DNA of 64,000 bases from Allocoprobacillus halotolerans (GCF_024399475.1 NZ_CP101620.1:434001-498000), one strand, 5' to 3'. Numbered from the stretch's first letter, positions 27,844-39,873 are shown. Notes: generated from the letters alone by a model not told the origin. Numbers and translations are program-made.

Positions 27844-28836
27844 CTATAATTCATTAATTATTGCCTGAACAAATTCAGTTGTAGAAGCATGACCACCAAT
27901 ATCTGGTGTCACAGTTTCTTGTTTTTCTACCACTTTTGCAAGTGCTTCTCTTAATTGATTTGCTGCTTTCATGTTCCCTAAATCTTCTAACATTAATGCA
28001 AAAGCCAATAATAATGCACTTGGATTGGCAATATTTTGACCAGCAATATCTGGTGCACTGCCATGAACAGCTTCATAAATACGATATTCATCACCGATAT
28101 TACCACTTGGCGCAAACCCAAGTCCACCAACTAATCCGGCACATAAATCAGACACAATATCCCCATATAAGTTTGGCGCAACCAAAACATCAAAAGTTTC
28201 TGGTCTTAAGACAAGCTGCATACACATATTATCAACAATAATTTCTTGGGTTTCAATTTCAGGATAGCATTTAGCAACATCTCTAAATGCTTCTAGGAAA
28301 AGTCCGTCCGTATATTTCATAATATTGGCTTTATGAATTGCTGTGACTTTATGACGATTATTCATTTTAGCATATTCAAAAGCATAACGACAAATCTTTT
28401 CGCTGGCTTCTCTAGTAATAAGTTTAATACCATTTGCCATATTATCATTGATTTTATATTCAATTCCTTTATATAAATCTTCTGTATTTTCACGAATCAT
28501 CACTAAATCAATATTTTCATATTTAGAAGCAATGCCTTTAAAAGAACGAATTGGTCTCACATTGGCATAAGTTGCAAACTTCTGTCTTAAAGCAACATTG
28601 ACACTTCTAAACCCTGTTCCAATAGGTGTCGCAGTAGGACCTTTTAAAGCCCATTTATATTCTTGAATGGCTTCAACCAATCCTGGTTCAAAAACTTTTC
28701 CTGTTTCACTGGCATATTCAGCCCCCGCACGATATTCTAACCACTCAATATCTAAATGCATAGCTGTCGTGATGTCTTTTACACTTTGCGCAATTTCAGG
28801 TCCAATACCATCACCTGGAATCAATACTGCTTTCAT
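27844..28836 (-). CDS. icd: NAD-type isocitrate dehydrogenase (isocitrate/isopropylmalate dehydrogenase family)
   Basis: Oxidative decarboxylation of isocitrate to 2-oxoglutarate. Motifs: LIPGDGIGPEIAQSV at the N-terminus, NVRPIRSF, VMIRENTEDLYKGIE, and YGDIVSDLCAGLVGGLGF with metal-binding aspartates, then EAVHGSAPDIAGQ. The 330-residue length fits the short NAD-type enzymes. Coupling directly to aconitase (1-nt overlap) favours isocitrate over isopropylmalate, since there is no leuCD nearby. Supplies 2-oxoglutarate for glutamate synthesis. Confidence 0.87.
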   Translation of the reverse strand: MKAVLIPGDGIGPEIAQSVKDITTAMHLDIEWLEYRAGAEYASETGKVFEPGLVEAIQEYKWALKGPTATPIGTGFRSVNVALRQKFATYANVRPIRSFKGIASKYENIDLVMIRENTEDLYKGIEYKINDNMANGIKLITREASEKICRYAFEYAKMNNRHKVTAIHKANIMKYTDGLFLEAFRDVAKCYPEIETQEIIVDNMCMQLVLRPETFDVLVAPNLYGDIVSDLCAGLVGGLGFAPSGNIGDEYRIYEAVHGSAPDIAGQNIANPSALLLAFALMLEDLGNMKAANQLREALAKVVEKQETVTPDIGGHASTTEFVQAIINEL

Positions 28837-30755
28837 TAAAAATCCCCTCCTAATTCTTTAATGGCATTTAATAAACCACCTTGTAAAATCATGACTTTTT
28901 CTCTTGGTGCTAAAGTCAATTTAGCTGTTAACTTTTCTTTTGTACGTCTATTTTCAACAACAATTGGTTGATCATTTTCTACAGATTCTTTAACATTAAT
29001 TAAAACATATTCATCTTCTTGATTAAAGAAATCATAACCCTGTTGATCAATCACAATTGGTAAAATCCCATTATTAATCAAATTAGAACGATGAATTCTC
29101 GCAAAAGACAAAGCAAAGATGGCTCTAATTTTCAAATAATTAGGCACTAAAGCCGCATGTTCTCTAGAAGAACCTTGTCCATAATTATCACCACCAACAA
29201 TGAATCCTCCATGATTTTCTTTTGCTCTGGTATAGAACTGGTCATCTACTTTTGAAAAAGCAAATTTTGCAAGATGAGGTACATTTGAACGGAATGGTAA
29301 AAGTTTTGAGTCAGATGGCACAATATGATCTGTTGAAATATTGTCACCTACTTTTAAAACAACTTTTCCTTGAATATCTGCATCTAAATTTTCTCCACGA
29401 GGCACTGGTTTAATGTTTGGTCCCATATAAACTTCTGTTTCAGGATCATATGCATCAATAAAGAAATTCTTATTTTTAATAAATGGTGTAGATGGCACTT
29501 CATCCAAATACATATCATCTTCAAATTCACAAGATAAGTATCCTTTAATGGCTGAAAGTGCTGCAATTTCTGGTGATACCAAATAAACACTGGCATCATT
29601 TGTCCCAGAACGTCCTTTAAAGTTACGATTAATTGTTCTTAAAGAAACACCTTGAGAAAGTGGTGCCTGACCCATTCCAATACATGGTCCACAACCACAT
29701 TCCAAAATTCTCGCACCTGCTTGAATCATATCAGCCAATGCTCCATTTTGTGATAACATGGCTAAAATACTTGAAGACCCTGGTGCAATAACCAATGATA
29801 CATGATCTGCCACTTGATGTCCTTTTAAAATCTTCGCTGCACGCATCATATCGGCAAATGATGAATTAGTACAAGAACCAATCACAACCTGATGAATATG
29901 CATTCCTTCTAATTCTTTGGCACTCACCACAGCATCAGGACTATGAGGTTTAGCAACCATTGGTTCTAATGTCGATAAATCAATATCCAATCTTTCATCA
30001 TACTTTGCATCTTCGTCAGCTTTTAATTCTACATAATCTTCTGCTCGTCCTTGTTGTTTTAAATATTCTAACGTTCTTTCATCCGTTGGGAAAATAGATG
30101 TTGTGGCACCAAGTTCAGCTCCCATATTACAAATTGTCGCACGATCTGTTAAAGATAATGATGCAATGCCTTCTCCTGTATATTCAACGATTTTATTGAC
30201 ACCACCTTTAACACTCAATGTCTGTAAAATCTTTAAAATAATATCTTTAGCACTCACCCATGATGCTTTTGTTCCTGTTAAATTCACTTGAATAACACTT
30301 GGGCATTGTAAGTAGTATTTTCCTGTTGCCATTGCTACGGCTACATCCAATCCTCCGGCACCAATCGCAATCATTCCCATTGCTCCACAAGTTGGTGTAT
30401 GTGAATCACTTCCTACAAGTGTTTTCCCAGGTTTAGAAAAGTTTTCTAATTGTAATTGATGACATACCCCATTACCTGGTTTAGAAAATGTAATTCCATG
30501 CTTTCTGGCAACACTGCGAATAAATTCATGATCATCCATATTTTCAAACCCTGTTTGCAACATGTTATGATCAATATAAGCTACAGCTTTTTCCACTGCC
30601 ACATGACCAACATCCATAGCTTCTAACTGTAAATAAGCCATCGTTCCAGTTGAATCCTGTGTTAATGTTTGATCAATACCAATACAAATAGGTTTCCCTG
30701 GAATCAATTCTCCTTCTTTTAAATGTGCTTGTAAAACTTTATATGCTAAATTCAT
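28836..30755 (-). CDS. acn: Aconitate hydratase
   Basis: 4Fe-4S enzyme interconverting citrate and isocitrate. Start at 30755 follows AAGGGGTGG; an ORF start further upstream overlaps the operator. Cluster cysteines appear in VIGSCTNSSF and ECGCGPCIGMGQ, and the swivel domain is marked by HGGFIVGGDNYGQGSSREHA. About 639 residues, the shorter AcnA/mitochondrial-like type. First gene of the acn-icd-gntR operon. No citrate synthase is present in the window. Confidence 0.92.
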   Translation of the reverse strand: MNLAYKVLQAHLKEGELIPGKPICIGIDQTLTQDSTGTMAYLQLEAMDVGHVAVEKAVAYIDHNMLQTGFENMDDHEFIRSVARKHGITFSKPGNGVCHQLQLENFSKPGKTLVGSDSHTPTCGAMGMIAIGAGGLDVAVAMATGKYYLQCPSVIQVNLTGTKASWVSAKDIILKILQTLSVKGGVNKIVEYTGEGIASLSLTDRATICNMGAELGATTSIFPTDERTLEYLKQQGRAEDYVELKADEDAKYDERLDIDLSTLEPMVAKPHSPDAVVSAKELEGMHIHQVVIGSCTNSSFADMMRAAKILKGHQVADHVSLVIAPGSSSILAMLSQNGALADMIQAGARILECGCGPCIGMGQAPLSQGVSLRTINRNFKGRSGTNDASVYLVSPEIAALSAIKGYLSCEFEDDMYLDEVPSTPFIKNKNFFIDAYDPETEVYMGPNIKPVPRGENLDADIQGKVVLKVGDNISTDHIVPSDSKLLPFRSNVPHLAKFAFSKVDDQFYTRAKENHGGFIVGGDNYGQGSSREHAALVPNYLKIRAIFALSFARIHRSNLINNGILPIVIDQQGYDFFNQEDEYVLINVKESVENDQPIVVENRRTKEKLTAKLTLAPREKVMILQGGLLNAIKELGGDF

Positions 30756-30778
30756 TTTTTGACCACCCCTTATACTTA

Positions 30779-30788
30779 TTGTATACAA
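30779..30788. promoter_or_regulatory. GntR/FCD-type operator before acn
   Basis: Perfect palindrome TTGTATACAA followed by a second TTGTAT-type half-site (minus strand), lying in the acn promoter about 25 bp upstream of the start codon. FCD-type GntR proteins commonly bind TNGTATACNA-like sites. Confidence 0.55.
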
Positions 30789-31111
30789 TTATACAAGGTT
30801 ATGTTTAAACAATCAACTATAAGTTTTTTCAAGACACAAAAAAAGAAACAGCTATATAAAACTGGATCTAAAATATATGATTGAAATTGAAATTTTATAA
30901 TATTGAGAACATAGAACTAAGAAAGAATAATAATCCTTACATAATATCCTAACGAATTATTATTCCTTCTCATTTTTGTTTTACTTTCTGTTTCATATAC
31001 AAAAATAATTGATCTAGAAGAACCTAGCATCATTACCAGTTCTTCCTATTGCAATTTATTTACAATCCTAAGTGCATAGATGAGATGACCAATTTTAAAA
31101 GTTTTCCTCTT
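30789..31111. other. Intergenic region, no gene seen
   Basis: AT-rich and without an ORF showing coding character. GAATAATAAT (near 30925) and ATTATTATTC (near 30958) form a possible 10-bp hairpin with a long loop. Contains the acn promoter at its left edge. Confidence 0.4.
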
Positions 31112-32760
31112 TTATTTTTCCTGCCACTCTATCGCTACATCTTTACCATGATGTGCAAGCCCTATATAAACAACTTTTCCTTTTATTTCAATATCATATT
31201 GTCTATCTCTAATTTGTTCTACTGCCTGTTTAGCAACTGTCTGTAATCTTTCTTGACTGGTTTCGTTGTCTGTTCCAATATACTTAAACTCAAATACAAA
31301 GGATGTCTTATTTTCATCTTTTGACTGTAAAATGATATCACATCTGCCTTTGCCTACTTCTCGATTGCTGATGATTTTATAATCATAAGACATCCATGCA
31401 CACATGCCTAGAAATAAAACATGATAGCTATTTTCATCTTTTAAATCATGATATGATGGTAATATTAACAACATATTTTGATATCTGTCTTTGAAGTCTT
31501 CTTTCTTTTCAAGTCTTAAAGCATTGAATAAACCATTCAAATTATTTTCTTCTATATTTAAATAATAGGCAGTAAGGTTTCTAAACTCCTGGCGAACCTC
31601 CTGATTTGGAATTCTCAAAACATAGAGATTATTTTGTCTATCAACTGTTTTTTCAATCGTTAAATATCCCGCATTGACAAACAATCCCCATAAGTTCTCT
31701 ATTTCACTGATTTCAAAAAAGCTTGTTTCCAGATACATGGTTGTCTCCATACATCCCGTCTGAACCAACTTCTCAAAATCTCTATCAAAAGATTGGTTTC
31801 TGATTTTCATTGCCTCTTTGATCATTTTATTGCTGCTAGTATATAGCCAATATGGACTCTCTTCACCAGTTGCAGCATAATTTAAAACTGACCATGGATT
31901 ATAGATCTGCGTATTTCCAAAATGATAACCATTATACATCATTTTAACTTTATCATTTAATTCTAAATCATAATATTCTAACAGTTCTTTGACTTCCAAT
32001 TCTGTAAATCCAAAGTATTGAGAATATTCTTTATCTGCCACAGTACATACCACCAAATTATTCAGATCACTGAATAGATTTTCTTTTGCCACCCTTTGAA
32101 CCCCTGTCAACATAGCATACTGTAAGCTATCAGAAGATTTCAATGCAGCATGAAGCATAGAGGATAGATTTTCTCTAATCTCATTATAAAATCCATTGAC
32201 ATGAGCTTCAATAAATGGTGTATCATACTCATCAATAAATACCATAACCTTTTTATGATAATATCTTTCCATTCGTTCCATCAAAAAAGACAAAGCATTC
32301 TCTATACCATTAGCACTACCATTGTTATATTGAGCTAAGCTTTCCATTATTCCCTTGTAAATTATCATATCAAATTCATCTAAATCTTGAAAAAGATGCT
32401 TATTTAATTGATAGAGTTTAATGAGATTCTGTTTAATAGAACTTATAATATTTATTTTATTCCCTTTTGCGTTTGCAAAGGAAAGAAAAATAGTTGGATA
32501 TTGATTCATTTCAGAAACATATGCAGTAGTCATGATCTTGGTATCCTTAAAAAGTTCCTTTGAATCCTTCGTGATGTCAAAGAACTCTGCCATCATCGAC
32601 ATATTAATGGTCTTTCCAAATCGTCTTGGTCGCGTGATTAAAGTGACTGCATTTTTTCTTTTAGAAAATCTGAAATCATTAAGCTTTTATCAACAAAATA
32701 ATAATGATCTGTTTTTAATCTTCTATAATTTGATACTCCTCTTGGTACTGCCAGCTGCAT
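31112..32760 (-). CDS. AAA-ATPase-like/PD-(D/E)XK nuclease family protein (frameshifted)
   Basis: Two-domain protein of the PF09820 (AAA_ATPase-like) plus PF08011 (PD-(D/E)XK) type, abundant in gut anaerobes; its function is unknown. The real start is ATG 32760 (MQLAVPRGVSNYRRLK). The Walker A region RPRRFGKT lies just before the printed start, in another frame. Adding one A to the A6 run at 32652-32657 joins them for 549 residues. A Walker B-like VMVFIDEYDTPF is near 165, and the nuclease core (EVGKGRCDIIL ... FVFEFKY) is near 445-475. A C-terminal remnant of a relative occurs at 23327-23449. Confidence 0.85.
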
Positions 32761-32762
32761 AG

Positions 32763-33101
32763 TCATTCCTCACTTTCTTATGCTCATTATAACATAATCA
32801 TTAACCAGTTTCAGTAAGTATTTGTCTTATATCTTTCCATTCTTGTCGATCATTTTATGGCATAGATAAGCTTTGAAAAAGAAAAATCATTTAACTAAAA
32901 TTTTAAAAAAATCACTTCATGATTTTTTAGCAGGATAAGGGAATGTGGCACAATGATGCACCAATCGCTTGACTTGAACAACTTGCTAGAAGTGAGGTTT
33001 ATCTTATCAAATTATTAGTGAATAGTAATTTAAAATTTGATGTTTTAGAAATACAGTTTATCTTTTCAATGATGTATGTTACAATGGACAAGGTGATAAA
33101 A
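32763..33101. other. Intergenic region with a terminator and an unidentified gene fragment
   Basis: A hairpin AAAAAATCA/TGATTTTTT lies at about 32908-32930. After it, plus-strand codons from about 32932 read QDKGMWHNDAPIA, stop (TGA), LEQLARSEVYLIKLL. This looks like a short piece of a real protein with an in-frame stop, but I do not recognise the family. The ABC-F promoter must lie at the right side. Confidence 0.35.
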
Positions 33102-34963
33102 ATGATATTAGCTTGTTCATCTTTAAAGAAATCATTTCAAGGAACTGATTTGCTTAAAGATATTACATTTAAAATTGAAGATCATGATAAATTAGCTATT
33201 ATTGGTGTCAACGGTGCAGGGAAAACTACTCTTTTAAGAATCATTTGTGGTGAAGAAAGCTATGACGGTGGGGAAATCTTTATGCCCAAAAATACCAAAT
33301 TAGGTTATTTATCACAACATAATACATTAGATGCCAATTGGACTGTCTATCAGGCATTAGAAGACGTTTTCCAATCACTGATCGATAAAGAAAAACGTCT
33401 ACGTGAACTTGAACAACAAATGTCCATTCATCAAAATCTTGAATCCATCATGGATGAATACGAACGTTTAACATATGAATTTGAAAGTCATGATGGCTAT
33501 GCCTATCAAAGTCAAATCAAGGGTGTTTTAAAAGGTTTAGGATTTGAAGAATCTATGTGGGATATGCCGATTTCTATTTTATCAGGAGGTCAAAAAACAC
33601 GTTTATCATTAGGACGTTTATTATTATTAAAACCTGATTTATTACTTTTAGACGAACCAACTAACCATTTAGATGTTGAGTCTATTGAATGGCTAGAAAA
33701 TTATTTAAAAAACTATCCTCATGCCATTATCATGGTTTCTCATGACCGTTATTTCATTGATCAGATTTCTAATCAAATTGTTGAAATTGAAAATGGGAAA
33801 GCCACAACGTATAAATGTTCTTACCAAGAATATGCAGTCATCAAAAAACATAATCGTGAAGTAGAACTGAAACATTATATTGATAATCAAAAAGAAATCA
33901 AACGTATGCAAGAAAGCATTGATTTATTAAAATCATATAATCGTGAAAAACAGGTCAAACGTGCTGAAAGCAAAGAAAAAGCATTGGCTAAAATGGAAAA
34001 AGTAGAAAAGCCAGATGCCTTACCTCAAGCAATACGTATTCAATTTCAGCCACTTGTTGAATCAGGATATGATGTTTTAAAAGTTAAAGATTTAGCTATG
34101 GCTTTTGATAAACCATTATTTGAACATATTGATTTTGAAGTCAAAAAACAACAACGTGTCGCTTTAATTGGACCTAATGGCATTGGTAAAACAACATTAT
34201 TTCACATCATTTTAAATGATTATGTGCCAACAAATGGGAAAATCAAATTAGGCAGCAAAGTCATGCTTGGTTATTATGATCAGGAACATACATCTTTATC
34301 TTTTCAAAAAACAATTTTTCAAGAAATCAGTGATACATATCCTCAAATGAACAATACTGAAATTAGAAATGCTTGTGCATCTTTTCAGTTTAAAGGTGAT
34401 GATGTTTTTAAAACGATTGATGTTTTATCCGGCGGAGAACGTGGGCGTGTGGTTTTAATGAAACTTTTATTATCACGCTGTAATTTCCTCATTCTTGATG
34501 AACCTACAAATCACTTAGATATTGAATCTAAGGAAGTTTTAGAAGATGCTTTGTTGTCATTTGAAGGAACCATTTTATTTATTAGCCATGACCGTTATTT
34601 TATTAATAAACTAGCTACACAAGTCGTTGAAATGAGTGCACATGGCAGTCATGTTTATACTGGTAATTATTCTCAATATTTAGATAAAAAAGTCCAAATC
34701 AAAGAAGTCAAAGAAAAAATCAATCTTATATCGAAATCAAAAAAGCACAGTCTTTACAACGTAAACAACAAAATCAAATCAAAAAGATTGAAAAAGAGAT
34801 TTCTCAATTAGAAACACAAATTCAAGAATGGAATAGTCAGTTGCAACTTGAAGATGTCCTGAACGATTATAAAAAGTATAATGAAATCATTAAAAATATT
34901 GATGAAGCCAATTTACAACTTGAAGAACTTTTACAACAATGGGAAGATATGCAAAAGGATTAA
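33102..34963 (+). CDS. ABC-F family ATPase (frameshifted near C-terminus)
   Basis: Soluble protein with two ABC domains and no membrane segment. Members act on the ribosome as translation factors or antibiotic-protection proteins. Start set at ATG 33102 after AAGGTGATAAAA. Domain 1: GVNGAGKTT, LSGGQKTRLSLGR, LLLLDEPTNHLD. Domain 2: GPNGIGKTT, LSGGERGRVVLMK, FLILDEPTNHLD. The frame ends early at 34811. Adding one A to the A6 run at 34714-34719 restores a coiled-coil C-terminal extension (KKAQSLQRKQQ ... LQQWEDMQKD) to 34963, 620 residues. Resembles YdiF/Uup-type members. Whether it gives drug resistance cannot be told. Confidence 0.9.
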
Positions 34964-34985
34964 AGCCAAAAACTTTAATCCTTTT
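34953..34985. terminator. Bidirectional terminator between ABC-F and DUF2500 genes
   Basis: AAAGGATTAAAG / CTTTAATCCTTT perfect 12-bp stem with a 7-nt loop and flanking A/T tracts. It includes the ABC-F stop and the end of the DUF2500 gene. Confidence 0.85.
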
Positions 34986-35349
34986 CTCTTGTTCTAACAA
35001 ATTCTATATAACGTGTTCCCTGAAATGTTAATTCACCAATATCATTTTCTACTAACATACCATATTCTTTACCATTCACCGCTAATTCTAAACGATCACC
35101 ACTTTTCACTTCAAACGTTACATAATAAAAAGTTGAAGAACTATCCATCATATGATCATCTCCATGATGATGATAAGAAACATCCATACGTTTGGATACA
35201 ACTTTTGCTTGAACAGTTAATCTTGGTGATTGATTATTATAATGCCATTGTGTGATCCCTTTGATTAAAACGAATGCAAATGTGCCAACAACAAGCATAA
35301 ACATAATCGTAAACATGGTTTCAAAACCACCATTTTCTAAAAGCCCCAT
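34975..35349 (-). CDS. DUF2500 family membrane-anchored protein
   Basis: 124 residues. One N-terminal membrane helix (about 10-30) is followed by a small beta-rich soluble domain containing VQAKVVSKRMDVSYHHHG, YYVTFEVKSGDRLELAV and FQGTRYIEFVR. This is the pattern of DUF2500 proteins, whose function is unknown. Single gene, convergent with the ABC-F gene. Confidence 0.75.
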   Translation of the reverse strand: MGLLENGGFETMFTIMFMLVVGTFAFVLIKGITQWHYNNQSPRLTVQAKVVSKRMDVSYHHHGDDHMMDSSSTFYYVTFEVKSGDRLELAVNGKEYGMLVENDIGELTFQGTRYIEFVRTREKD

Positions 35350-35477
35350 ATGTTTCTCTCCCTCCGTTTTATCTTATCATATCATAAAAAAATGGAATTG
35401 TTATGAATTTATGATTTTTACGATATAAAAAGGATTTTCATTTTGTGGAAATAATATGATTTTTCATCTTTTTCCGT

Positions 35478-35483
35478 TATAAT
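35478..35483 (+). promoter_or_regulatory. -10 element of GH1 gene (copy a)
   Basis: TATAAT 28 bp upstream of the start codon, with AAGGAGGA in between. No clear -35; several ATGATTTTT-like repeats upstream might be regulatory. Confidence 0.4.
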
Positions 35484-35493
35484 ATCATTGTAA

Positions 35494-36930
<1,437 letters not shown>

Positions 36931-36933
36931 ACA

Positions 36934-36964
36934 AAAAAGCTTGTCATTATGACAAGTTTTTTTG
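36934..36964. terminator. Terminator of GH1 copy a
   Basis: CTTGTCA-TTA-TGACAAG stem with A and T tracts on either side. It also overlaps the end of the convergent membrane-protein gene. Confidence 0.85.
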
Positions 36965-37579
36965 TTTAGATTTTATTATTTTCATAGCAAAACCAAGCAT
37001 TGGCCCAAATAGAATCATTCCAATAACAGTTCCTTCTCTTACAACAAAAGGCATTGATAAAACAAAACTTAATAAAAGACTGATGATAATACATAAAATA
37101 TCAATCCCCTGTCGGCATTGGTGAAAAGGGTATTGATATTTTTGACAAAACGCATGACAAACACCTTCTAATGGATAAGTTATTAAATTCATCGTCATAA
37201 TCAAAGCAACTATGATAGCAGACAATATATAAACACCAATAATGATAATTATTTTCATTGGATAATATGTAAACTCAAATGTTAATATATTATAATAAAC
37301 AAAATTAATAACATATCCTATTAAAAAACTTAAAGGTATTTGCATCATATGTTTCCATGTAAAATGTTTTTTCAAGATAATCAACTCTAAGAAGACACAT
37401 AAACAATTAAGTATTGTTTCCATTGTACCTACTTTTACATGCATAGCATTAGCTAATGATTGTGAAAATGCTGCCCATGAATCAACACCAACATTGACTT
37501 TGAGAGCCAATGCGACAAGTGCTGCATTAAAACATATAAGTAATAAGAGAATAAAATATTGATATAGATTTTTCTTCAT
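36947..37579 (-). CDS. YczE/YyaS/YitT-family membrane protein
   Basis: 210 residues with five to six hydrophobic helices. Conserved start VGVDSWAAFSQSLANAMHVKVGTMETILN is typical of YczE/YitT-like proteins (quoted here by its first and last segments: VGVDSWAAF, GTMETILN). Their function is unclear; YczE affects lipopeptide production in Bacillus. It is the last gene of the EIIC-GPI-PMI operon, 8 bp after the isomerase gene, so a link to sugar uptake or export is possible but unproven. Confidence 0.75.
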   Translation of the reverse strand: MKKNLYQYFILLLLICFNAALVALALKVNVGVDSWAAFSQSLANAMHVKVGTMETILNCLCVFLELIILKKHFTWKHMMQIPLSFLIGYVINFVYYNILTFEFTYYPMKIIIIIGVYILSAIIVALIMTMNLITYPLEGVCHAFCQKYQYPFHQCRQGIDILCIIISLLLSFVLSMPFVVREGTVIGMILFGPMLGFAMKIIKSKQKNLS

Positions 37580-37586
37580 ATGAAAG

Positions 37587-39305
37587 CTATCGCTGTCTAA
37601 TATAAGCTTTTATAAAACGAATCGTTTCATCACCATCATAAGGTCTAACTGTATATTCTTTGACGGCACTTGGTACAATAAAAGTTTCTGCATAATGGAC
37701 AATAAATGGTTCAAAAGCATGAGTAGGACTTTCGATAACAGCACTTGTTCCTTCGACAAGATTTAACATATGCACACCATCATCACATTGATGAAAAGTT
37801 TTTTGCTTAGAAGTGATACGTCTTGTTTCAATAAATTCTAATTCATGTAATCCTGTTTTTTCTTCACAATAATCATCGTCTTGATAAATCGTTTCAATAT
37901 GATTAACAAGTTGTTCTTTAACCCAATTTGTTGTACGATTCCATTGAATATTTTGAACACCATCTTCAATATGAATAGGACGTGGCAATCCATCAAGTCC
38001 TAAACGATCCCAATCCCATAATTTGAAAGTAAAGATATACGGTGTCGCACTGATTTCTAAAACCATACATCCTGATGATGAACAGTGAACTGTTCCAGCT
38101 GGGATTAAAAAATGATCATGTTTTTTAGCAGGGAAAAAATTAACATATTGATCAGCTGGAAAAGTTTGTTTTCCTTTTTGAGCTTCTTTTAAATCATAAA
38201 TCATATCTTGTGGATTGATATTCTCTTTCAAACCTAAGTATACGCCTCCATTTTCCTGAGCATCTAAAATATAATAACTTTCATCTTGTGTATAAGTCAT
38301 TCCAAAATGAGATTTGATATACTCAGTGAGTGGATGAACTTGTAAACTTAAATTTTGACCATCTATTGTATCTAAAAAATCAAATCGGATTGGAAACTCA
38401 GCACCAAAACGACAATAATTTTTCATTCCCAATAACTCAACAGGTTGGTATAATACCAAATCCATTGCAGGTATTTCTATTCTTGTTTGACCATATCTTA
38501 AATATAAACTGTTTTCTTCAGGAACTCCATCAAAACTCCATGCATAATTTTCTTGTTTTGGATCAAGTCCACAATGTTCTTTCATCCATTGTCCACCCCA
38601 AACACCTGGATCAAAATAAGGAACAAGTCTAAATGGACGCTTTGCTAGTTGTTTTAACCCATTCCTTAACGCTTGACCCGTTACCATCTTCGGATAACCT
38701 TTTTGATTACTATCGATTAAATAATCAATTTTTTCAAACATCTTCATTTTATGCTTATCTGCGATTCTCCATTCTACAAAGAATCCTCTTTTGATTTTCT
38801 TCAAATTATCTTCATCATGATTATCAGCTTTAAAATTTGGCATCCCTTGACGATAACGACATTGAATCTCCCATCTTGCTAAATCACAGTATATATATAA
38901 ATCTCCTTGACTAATAAGTCCTGACCCGACACCGTAAATTAAAATTTTCTTTGATTCAATAAGCACTTTTTGCATTTCATGAAGTTTTTTAAAATCAACA
39001 AAATCTTCCATACTTCCATAAAACATAACACCACGAACACGATCATCTGTTAAATGAGGTCGCATCATTTCATTAAGTTTATCTTTATCATAAAAAATAT
39101 CTTCACTTCTTAGGACAATCTCTGGTTCATAAATATCTTGTACAAAATCTAAAACCTCATTATCCACACCCGGATAACAATCCACCACAAGACATTGAAC
39201 TTGATGAATTGTTTTGTTTAATTCCTTTTTGATTGCATCTAACCCATCAAAAGCCTCATGGTCATAACCAACTATTTTGGTTTCAGGAAATTTATCATAA
39301 TTCAT
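37587..39305 (-). CDS. Class I mannose-6-phosphate isomerase-like protein with long N-terminal domain
   Basis: 572 residues. The C-terminal ~340 residues are a ManA-type cupin enzyme: PFRLVPYFDPGVWGGQWM opens the domain near 230. The zinc ligands are expected in LSLQVHP (near 325) and in HFLIPAGTVHCSS with LEIS (near 400). Residues 1-230 form a separate domain (LVVDCYPGVDNE, VLRSEDIFYDK, ILIYGVGSGLI, CDLARWEIQ, RGFFVEWRIADKHK). It is kinase- or nucleotide-like in look but without a clear P-loop; the role is unknown. It overlaps the cupin GPI gene upstream. Interconversion of fructose-6P and mannose-6P, or a related sugar phosphate, is the expected reaction. Confidence 0.8.
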   Translation of the reverse strand: MNYDKFPETKIVGYDHEAFDGLDAIKKELNKTIHQVQCLVVDCYPGVDNEVLDFVQDIYEPEIVLRSEDIFYDKDKLNEMMRPHLTDDRVRGVMFYGSMEDFVDFKKLHEMQKVLIESKKILIYGVGSGLISQGDLYIYCDLARWEIQCRYRQGMPNFKADNHDEDNLKKIKRGFFVEWRIADKHKMKMFEKIDYLIDSNQKGYPKMVTGQALRNGLKQLAKRPFRLVPYFDPGVWGGQWMKEHCGLDPKQENYAWSFDGVPEENSLYLRYGQTRIEIPAMDLVLYQPVELLGMKNYCRFGAEFPIRFDFLDTIDGQNLSLQVHPLTEYIKSHFGMTYTQDESYYILDAQENGGVYLGLKENINPQDMIYDLKEAQKGKQTFPADQYVNFFPAKKHDHFLIPAGTVHCSSSGCMVLEISATPYIFTFKLWDWDRLGLDGLPRPIHIEDGVQNIQWNRTTNWVKEQLVNHIETIYQDDDYCEEKTGLHELEFIETRRITSKQKTFHQCDDGVHMLNLVEGTSAVIESPTHAFEPFIVHYAETFIVPSAVKEYTVRPYDGDETIRFIKAYIRQR

Positions 39306-39866
39306 TTTGATTACCTACTTTTAAAAATTCAATTTGTCCATTTCTTTTCAATACACGATATGGAAAAGGATGATCTTCAATAGCTTGATAATCATGCCCT
39401 GCTGTGGTTGGCCAACAAGCCCCTACTTTTAAATCCTTTTCCCCTGTATTCACTAAACGATGAGCAATATGTCCATCAATATAATGTAAAGACCCTTCAT
39501 AAATCTTTTCTGCCCAACATTTTCCTGATTCATCCATCAATAATAATAAACCTTCACCTTGAATACCAAAATAAATTTCAGCACAATCTCTATCTTCATG
39601 AAAATGTCCTTTTGTCATATTACACTCATTATTAATTAATAATGGTTTTAAAACAGTCAGTCCCCAATAAAGATGCCCAGGAATATCTGGATTTCCTCTT
39701 GTGTAAGAATAAACATCATAGACAACTTGATCATCTAAAATATCAGGGTTTTGATAAAGATAAGAAACTTCATGATATTTTTTTGATAACTTTCTACATT
39801 TTCGCCTTCAACAACACCTTGATAAATATGATGAAGGACTTGTGGTTCTAATATTTTCATATACAT
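39295..39866 (-). CDS. Cupin-type glucose-6-phosphate isomerase family protein (frameshifted)
   Basis: Metal-dependent cupin isomerase of the archaeal GPI family (PF06560). The N-terminal half begins at ATG 39866 or 39860 after AGGAG and encodes ILEPQVLHHIYQG and YTRGNPDIPGHLYWGLTVL. Adding one A to the A7 run at 39778-39784 joins it to MTKGHFHEDRDCAEIYFG, which holds the metal-binding HFHxxxxxAEIYxG motif; the last ligand is in IDGHIAHRLVNTG. The repaired length is about 190 residues. It is the third gene of the operon and the second cupin GPI in a row. Confidence 0.82.
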
Positions 39867-39873
39867 CTATCTC

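Noticed and set aside
27906-30291. Plus-strand ORFs opposite icd and acn
   Set aside because: They are mirror readings of strongly conserved enzyme genes and have no ribosome binding sites or family matches.
33018-33101. Upstream start of the ABC-F gene
   Set aside because: Codons before 33102 do not match the family, and ATG 33102 has a good ribosome binding site and begins at the usual family start.
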